Positions 15,081 through 18,852 of a stretch of DNA of 18,852 nt are shown here, piece by piece. A model generated the notes under the pieces. It was not told where the DNA came from. It was given only the letters and a program-made list of their open reading frames with translations, and made no database searches. Positions within the stretch are counted from its first letter, which is position 1. Each line of letters starts with the position of its first letter. Source of the DNA: Peptococcaceae bacterium BRH_c23 (GTDB taxonomy: Bacteria > Bacillota_B > Desulfitobacteriia > Desulfitobacteriales > Desulfitobacteriaceae); contig LADV01000041.1 in assembly GCA_000961805.1 (NCBI GenBank), positions 1-18,852 of the forward strand, written 5' to 3'. The position numbers and the translations under genes are program-made.

Positions 15081-15261
15081 ACCTTCTTTTGTTCAATAGT
15101 TTACATGACTAAAAACATTACTTAGGGCATAAATCACATAAACCCATAGGCGCACACCAGATTGATTCTATGCTGCAGTTGCCTTGGGATCTGTCTGCTT
15201 AGAACCATTATTAAATATAATATTCCGTTTAACAGGCCAGATATTGTTAGTATAACCATCT
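15081..15261. other. Intergenic stretch without recognised genes
   Basis: Between the regulator and the hairpin at 15262 both strands lack a supported gene. The sequence is AT-rich with several short frames, none with family-like motifs or a ribosome site. Confidence 0.5.
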
Positions 15262-15307
15262 TATAGAGCCAAAAAGCCTTAGAATCTTAAGGCTTTCTGG
15301 CTCTATA
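15262..15307. terminator. Long symmetric hairpin between convergent genes
   Basis: TATAGAGCCAAAAAGCCTTA and its complement to 15307 form a 20-bp stem with one mismatch and a loop of about six bases. It lies between the plus-strand regulator and the minus-strand DoxX-like gene, the usual place for a shared bidirectional terminator. Neither side has a clear T tract outside the stem, so termination efficiency is uncertain. Confidence 0.55.
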
Positions 15308-15370
15308 CAAAACTTCATGCAGTTTACAAATTATGCAGCTAATGGCTTACTTACTTTCCTGCAGCAGTTG

Positions 15371-15913
15371 CTATTTTTCTCTTGCTTGCTCTAATAAATT
15401 CTTATTTTGCCTATATCTTAGGAATCCATCTACTCCAAGAAGCTCAGCATATCTTGCGAATTTTAACATTGCTAAGTTAGTCCAAATATAGCCAAAGTTG
15501 TTAAATGATCCACCAGCAAGGAATTGTAAATTCATGAACATAGCTATTAGGGCACTCCAAAATATTCTAAATCCAAGAATCATAAATACACCAACTAAAA
15601 TTTCGAGAATTACCACTAAGGTATCAGTTACCCCGGGCATACTTAAAAAAACATTTTGTGCGATCCACGCAAATGCTTCATTGATGTTAAGTGGATCAAA
15701 ACGAGTAACTTTTTCACCTGCTATGTTTGTAATGAGAGATCCGATTTTTTCAGCTGAATTGAGTTTGCCATCTGAAAACCATGCTATCTTGTGTAATCCG
15801 GATTCAATCCATGCCCATCCATAAATCAGTCGTGCTAACGTGAAGATAATCACTAGAAAAGCCACTTTCCCATCCTTTAATTGCGCTTTTACCTCATTAA
15901 AATAAGCTGCCAT
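15371..15913 (-). CDS. DoxX/DoxD-like integral membrane protein
   Basis: The 180-residue protein has about four membrane segments and resembles the DoxX/DoxD family. Family-like features are the first helix with RLIYGWAWIESGLHKI, the short polar loop SLITNIAG ending in a DP pair (FDPLNI), and the C-terminal GSFNNFGYIWTNLAML segment. DoxD is a subunit of archaeal thiosulfate:quinone oxidoreductase, and bacterial relatives are tied to redox or quinone chemistry; the role here is not established. A near-perfect ribosome site (AAGGAGGT, complement of 15922-15929) stands 8 bases before the ATG. It is monocistronic, facing a long non-coding stretch upstream and a hairpin downstream. Confidence 0.8.
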   Translation of the reverse strand: MAAYFNEVKAQLKDGKVAFLVIIFTLARLIYGWAWIESGLHKIAWFSDGKLNSAEKIGSLITNIAGEKVTRFDPLNINEAFAWIAQNVFLSMPGVTDTLVVILEILVGVFMILGFRIFWSALIAMFMNLQFLAGGSFNNFGYIWTNLAMLKFARYAELLGVDGFLRYRQNKNLLEQAREK

Positions 15914-15929
15914 AAATATATACCTCCTT

Positions 15930-16776
15930 GTATTTGTTAATTTAAGACCTTGAAGGAAACCGTAGGATTAATTCAATTGGATTCTAAGGATACTTCCTCC
16001 TTACCATATTATTGATATCCTCTTGCCAAGTTATTAAAGTATAACTATCATAAGCTAGTCAATCAGACGTCGTCTTCACTATCATTGTGCAAAAAACATG
16101 CCAATGCTAAACATACAGAAAACGGGCATTTTTTATATCACAAGCGTTAACTAGTCAACAATTGTGTAAACTTGCTGATAACTTGTTAACAGTGGCATGC
16201 CCAATCGTTAAAGATCCATCGAAACAATGCAGCAACAAGGCAATTGGTTGTTGACAATGCGATCTAAAAATGCCGGATGCCTACTCGGCGGAACAACTTT
16301 CGAGCTGTCATTTATAGTCGTTAATCGATGCGGGAACCGTGACCTTAAGTGACTTATTAGGAGAAGCAGCAAAATATATGTAATTTACCATATCCAATTA
16401 AATGATTCCGATTGCTAGCATTGTATAGCAAGGTCTTCTGACTGCCATCGAACTTGGTTTTGTAGGTCACATTTTATTCTCTATGTTTAATTCAGGTAAA
16501 GTGTGTGGTTAACAAGTATTAATTATAAGTGTTGTGAACAGCGGAGCAGTTTTTCGTTTTGTGCAAAATATGTCGAACAAAAATTGTAGGATTATCAATT
16601 GTAGTGGTGTAACATAAAGTAGTAAGTCGATATTAACTAATTTCTTGCAGTAAGGAACATAGAGGGGTTTCTGATTTCCTTCTTCGCAACAGATTTAATT
16701 TCGACAATATTATAAAGAACATACAAGTAGTATTATGAAGATGCTAGTAGTGTATATGGAAGGAAGGGAAAGCGAC
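15930..16776. other. Long stretch without an intact gene; possible eroded frame at about 16140-16512
   Basis: About 850 bases hold no open frame of note. On the plus strand, the frame ending at 16510-16512 reads protein-like over about 120 codons but is broken by several stops. It contains LADNLLTVACPIVKDPSK, then KMPDAYSAEQLS, LIDAGTVTLSDLLGEAAKYM and QGLLTAIELGFVGHILFSMF. I do not recognise the family. The part next to 15930 should carry the promoter of the DoxX-like gene. On the minus strand TTGACT at about 16056-16061 is a candidate -35, without a well-spaced -10. Confidence 0.35.
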
Positions 16777-17874
16777 ATGAATTGGTTCTTGGAACGGTTA
16801 GAACCAAATTCGATAATCGGGATGACAGCGGGTGTGGATTTTTTTGATGGCTTAGGAGTTCTGTTACTGCGCAAAGGACAGCTGATTACGAAAGGGATAA
16901 AGGATCTCCTGCAGAAGCGAGAAGTTTATGTTTGGAGAAAACAGGAAAACATAAGTCGTCCGTCTGAGAGGATGAAAGCTTTTCCAAAAGATGTGTACAT
17001 AGAATTAGTGGGATCTTTATGGGGTATTTACCATGAAGCGAAGCTTATTCGACCTGAGCATATTGAACAAACTGTTGTGCTCGTAGAAGCTATTCTAAAA
17101 GAGCTTAAACCTATAAATGTCTATCTGGGTTTAGATGTATTGCGATTAGACTTAGAGAAGTTCAAACAACATGATTATGGAACGTTTGTGCATAGCCTGA
17201 ATGTTGCTTTATTAGCAACAATTACCGGAATGCGTTTAGGATATAAAGAGAAGAGACTCAAATATTTGACCTTGGGGGCGTTGCTTCATGACTTAGGAAA
17301 GTTGAGGGTGCCAAAGGAAATCTTGAACAAACAAGGTAGTTTGACAGAAGAAGAGTTTGTTATTATGAAGCAACACCCTCTGTTGGGAGTAGAAATGCTA
17401 AAGAATACCCATTTATTACCTAGGGTGCTGGAGACTGTCAAAAACCATCATGAGCGTTGGAATGGAAAGGGTTATCCTTACGGATTAATGGAGAACAATA
17501 TTCATTTTGATGCTCAAATATTAGCTGTCACAGATGTTTATGAAGCATTAACTGCCGACAGGCCATATCGCAAAGGCTTACCACCGTACCATGCTCTCGA
17601 AATGATTATGTCCTGGTCAGGGAAGGACTTTAACCCGATAGTCGTACAAGCTTTTAGAGAGTCCCTGGTTTTATATCCTGAAAATGCTATTGTTACCCTC
17701 AATACGAGAGAAGTGGGAGTGATCACGGCAGTGCCCTTGCAACTTCCAACGCGACCTCTTATTCGTCTTTTATTTGATAGTAATGGTAGATTTCTCAATA
17801 AAGAGACATATATAGATTTGATGCAGGATTTAACTCGTTTTATTGGGCATGTAGAGTTTAAAGAAGTGGGATGA
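16777..17874 (+). CDS. HD-GYP domain cyclic-di-GMP phosphodiesterase
   Basis: The 365-residue protein ends in a full HD-GYP domain, which hydrolyses c-di-GMP. Numbered from the ATG at 16777, the metal and signature residues are HSLNVA (His139), HDLGK (171-175), QHP (His200), HHERWNGKGYP (His224, His225; GYP 232-234) and DVYEALTADRPYR. The set is complete, so activity is expected. The first about 120 residues form an N-terminal regulatory part that I cannot name; it is common in clostridial HD-GYP proteins. The frame is open to an ATG at 16735, but GGAAGGGAA at 16759-16768 stands before the ATG at 16777, so that start is chosen. It is the first gene of a c-di-GMP operon with the 112-residue protein and a CBS-GGDEF protein. 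Confidence 0.92.
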   Translation: MNWFLERLEPNSIIGMTAGVDFFDGLGVLLLRKGQLITKGIKDLLQKREVYVWRKQENISRPSERMKAFPKDVYIELVGSLWGIYHEAKLIRPEHIEQTVVLVEAILKELKPINVYLGLDVLRLDLEKFKQHDYGTFVHSLNVALLATITGMRLGYKEKRLKYLTLGALLHDLGKLRVPKEILNKQGSLTEEEFVIMKQHPLLGVEMLKNTHLLPRVLETVKNHHERWNGKGYPYGLMENNIHFDAQILAVTDVYEALTADRPYRKGLPPYHALEMIMSWSGKDFNPIVVQAFRESLVLYPENAIVTLNTREVGVITAVPLQLPTRPLIRLLFDSNGRFLNKETYIDLMQDLTRFIGHVEFKEVG

Positions 17875-17954
17875 GACACGGTGTTTTTGTAGAACTATCA
17901 AAAGACTATTTTGGACAAACTAGTTATGTTAATCAAAAAAAATCGGAGGTTCGT

Positions 17955-18293
17955 ATGAAAGAAGCCAAAAAAGCGGAAATCCAAATGAATCTGACCGAAT
18001 TTGAAATGCCTCCTATGCAAGACGTTGTCATTGTGGGTCGTAATGCACCTATAGGACCTGAGGCATTAAAAAGGATGGTTGATGTCCTCAGTCCGGATCA
18101 GTATAAGATCATTAGAGTTGACCACCCAGTCATAGAAGCCATAGTAGTACGCAATGCTCTGATGAACATGGTCCCGGAAGAAAAATTATGTGAGTTCATT
18201 TTAGAGGAAGGAGGGAAGATTGTTGATGAAACTACGATTATCAAAGCCCATGTCAATATAACTGTACACATCAGCAAATCGATCGATTTATGA
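17955..18293 (+). CDS. Unrecognised 112-residue protein between c-di-GMP hydrolase and cyclase
   Basis: CGGAGG at 17944-17949 precedes the ATG at 17955 by 5 bases. The frame is open back to 17871, overlapping the HD-GYP stop, but no ribosome site supports the longer form. The soluble, acidic product has no signal peptide or membrane segment. It starts with a Lys/Glu-rich stretch, then has an alternating strand-helix pattern: DVVIVGRNAPIGPEALKRMV, YKIIRVDHPVIEAIVVRNAL and KIVDETTIIKAHVNITVHIS. I do not recognise a family. Its stop overlaps the start of the CBS-GGDEF gene (ATGA), so it is translationally linked to the cyclase. A role in modulating c-di-GMP turnover is inferred only from position. 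Confidence 0.8.
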   Translation: MKEAKKAEIQMNLTEFEMPPMQDVVIVGRNAPIGPEALKRMVDVLSPDQYKIIRVDHPVIEAIVVRNALMNMVPEEKLCEFILEEGGKIVDETTIIKAHVNITVHISKSIDL

Positions 18294-18852
18294 TAAATAT
18301 TAAGCGAGTTGCACATATTTACTCTAAAGAATTCTACGCAGTGGATGTATTGGATGGAGTTTCAAAGATAAGGACATTATTATTGGAAATTGAAAATGGT
18401 TGTTGTCCTGTAATGGATGATGGTAATCTGGTGGGAGTAATAACCTACAAGGAGCTCCTGAGAACACATCCCAATCGAATCATTGCAGATGCTATGAGAG
18501 GGAAACCGGTCACAGTTTCTGCAGAAATGCCGCTTTGGCAAGCCAAAGAACTCTTTGACGAGACCGGTTTAGATGTCTTCTTAGTAGAGGAAAAAGGTTT
18601 ATTATCCGGTATTCTACCTCGAAACCTGCTCGAGGTTCAACTAGGATCTCATATTGATTCATTGACTGGTCTTTATAAGAGTGATTACATATATTATCAT
18701 GGTGTTCGACTACTTGAAAATAAGCAAGAAATCAGTATTCTTTTTTTTGACATAAACAATTTCGGTTTAATCGATAAAACTTTCGGTCATACAGTAGGGG
18801 ACAATATTTTAATCGAAGTGAGCAAACTGTTAAGAGAAAATGCTCCTTCGGA
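18290..18852 (+). CDS. CBS-GGDEF diguanylate cyclase, 3'-truncated by the window edge
   Basis: An ATG at 18290, overlapping the previous stop as ATGA, opens a frame that runs to the end of the window (187 codons). The first about 120 residues are a CBS pair: ENGCCPVMDDGNLVGVITYK with a following ELL is the first CBS motif, and IADAMRGKPVTVSAEMPLWQ with DVFLVEEKGLLSGIL is the second. A GGDEF domain then begins at SLTGLYKSDYIYYH. It shows the metal-binding block LFFDINNFGLIDKTFGHTVG and DNILIEVSKLL; the GGDEF signature itself lies beyond the window. CBS pairs often bind adenine nucleotides, so the cyclase may respond to energy state. No strong ribosome site is seen, which supports coupling to the upstream gene. 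Confidence 0.88.
   Translation, partial: MINIKRVAHIYSKEFYAVDVLDGVSKIRTLLLEIENGCCPVMDDGNLVGVITYKELLRTHPNRIIADAMRGKPVTVSAEMPLWQAKELFDETGLDVFLVEEKGLLSGILPRNLLEVQLGSHIDSLTGLYKSDYIYYHGVRLLENKQEISILFFDINNFGLIDKTFGHTVGDNILIEVSKLLRENAPS

Overview
The window looks like chromosomal DNA from an endospore-forming, anaerobic Firmicute. A Desulfosporosinus/Desulfitobacterium-type member of the Peptococcaceae is my inference, from a complete GerA/GerB/GerC spore-germination operon, clostridial AGGAGG-type ribosome sites, a two-subunit glycine decarboxylase, and the general feel of the proteins. No rRNA, tRNA or CRISPR array is visible.

Layout. (1) 2-2517: the 3' part of gcvPB (glycine dehydrogenase subunit 2) and a full dihydrolipoyl dehydrogenase, the end of a glycine-cleavage operon. 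(2) 2533-3336: relics, namely the C-terminal end of an IS1634/IS4-type transposase, a terminator, and the C-terminal end of an amino-acid permease on the minus strand. (3) 3431-7294, minus strand: a tightly packed gerA-gerB-gerC germinant-receptor operon. Its first gene seems to begin at a CTG codon behind a strong ribosome site. (4) 7402-8490: an insertion sequence with good terminal inverted repeats but a truncated transposase, lying about 107 bp upstream of gerA. (5) 8659-10106: eroded genes (a PTS EIIC/EAL fusion relic and a DUF3102-like relic) around an intact MNT-type nucleotidyltransferase whose HepT partner is cut to 11 codons. (6) 10208-10342, minus strand: an apparently intact 44-residue zinc-ribbon protein between a promoter and a perfect hairpin terminator. 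(7) 10519-12484: the wreck of a crotonase / 3-hydroxyacyl-CoA dehydrogenase / thiolase / acyl-CoA dehydrogenase operon. Deletions have joined three of the genes into one 419-codon chimeric frame. (8) 12867-15080: an intact sigma-54-dependent activator with two GAF-like regions, possibly the former regulator of that operon. (9) 15371-15913, minus strand: a DoxX/DoxD-like membrane protein. (10) 15914-16776: a long non-coding stretch that may hold a heavily eroded reading frame. (11) 16777 to the end: a c-di-GMP operon of HD-GYP phosphodiesterase, an unrecognised 112-residue protein, and a CBS-GGDEF diguanylate cyclase cut by the window edge.

The main theme is intact metabolic and signalling genes set among at least seven decayed ones, concentrated between about 7.4 and 12.5 kb. 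The best candidate for something undescribed is the small protein between the c-di-GMP hydrolase and cyclase. The chimeric acyl-CoA frame and the CTG-initiated gerA also deserve a check.
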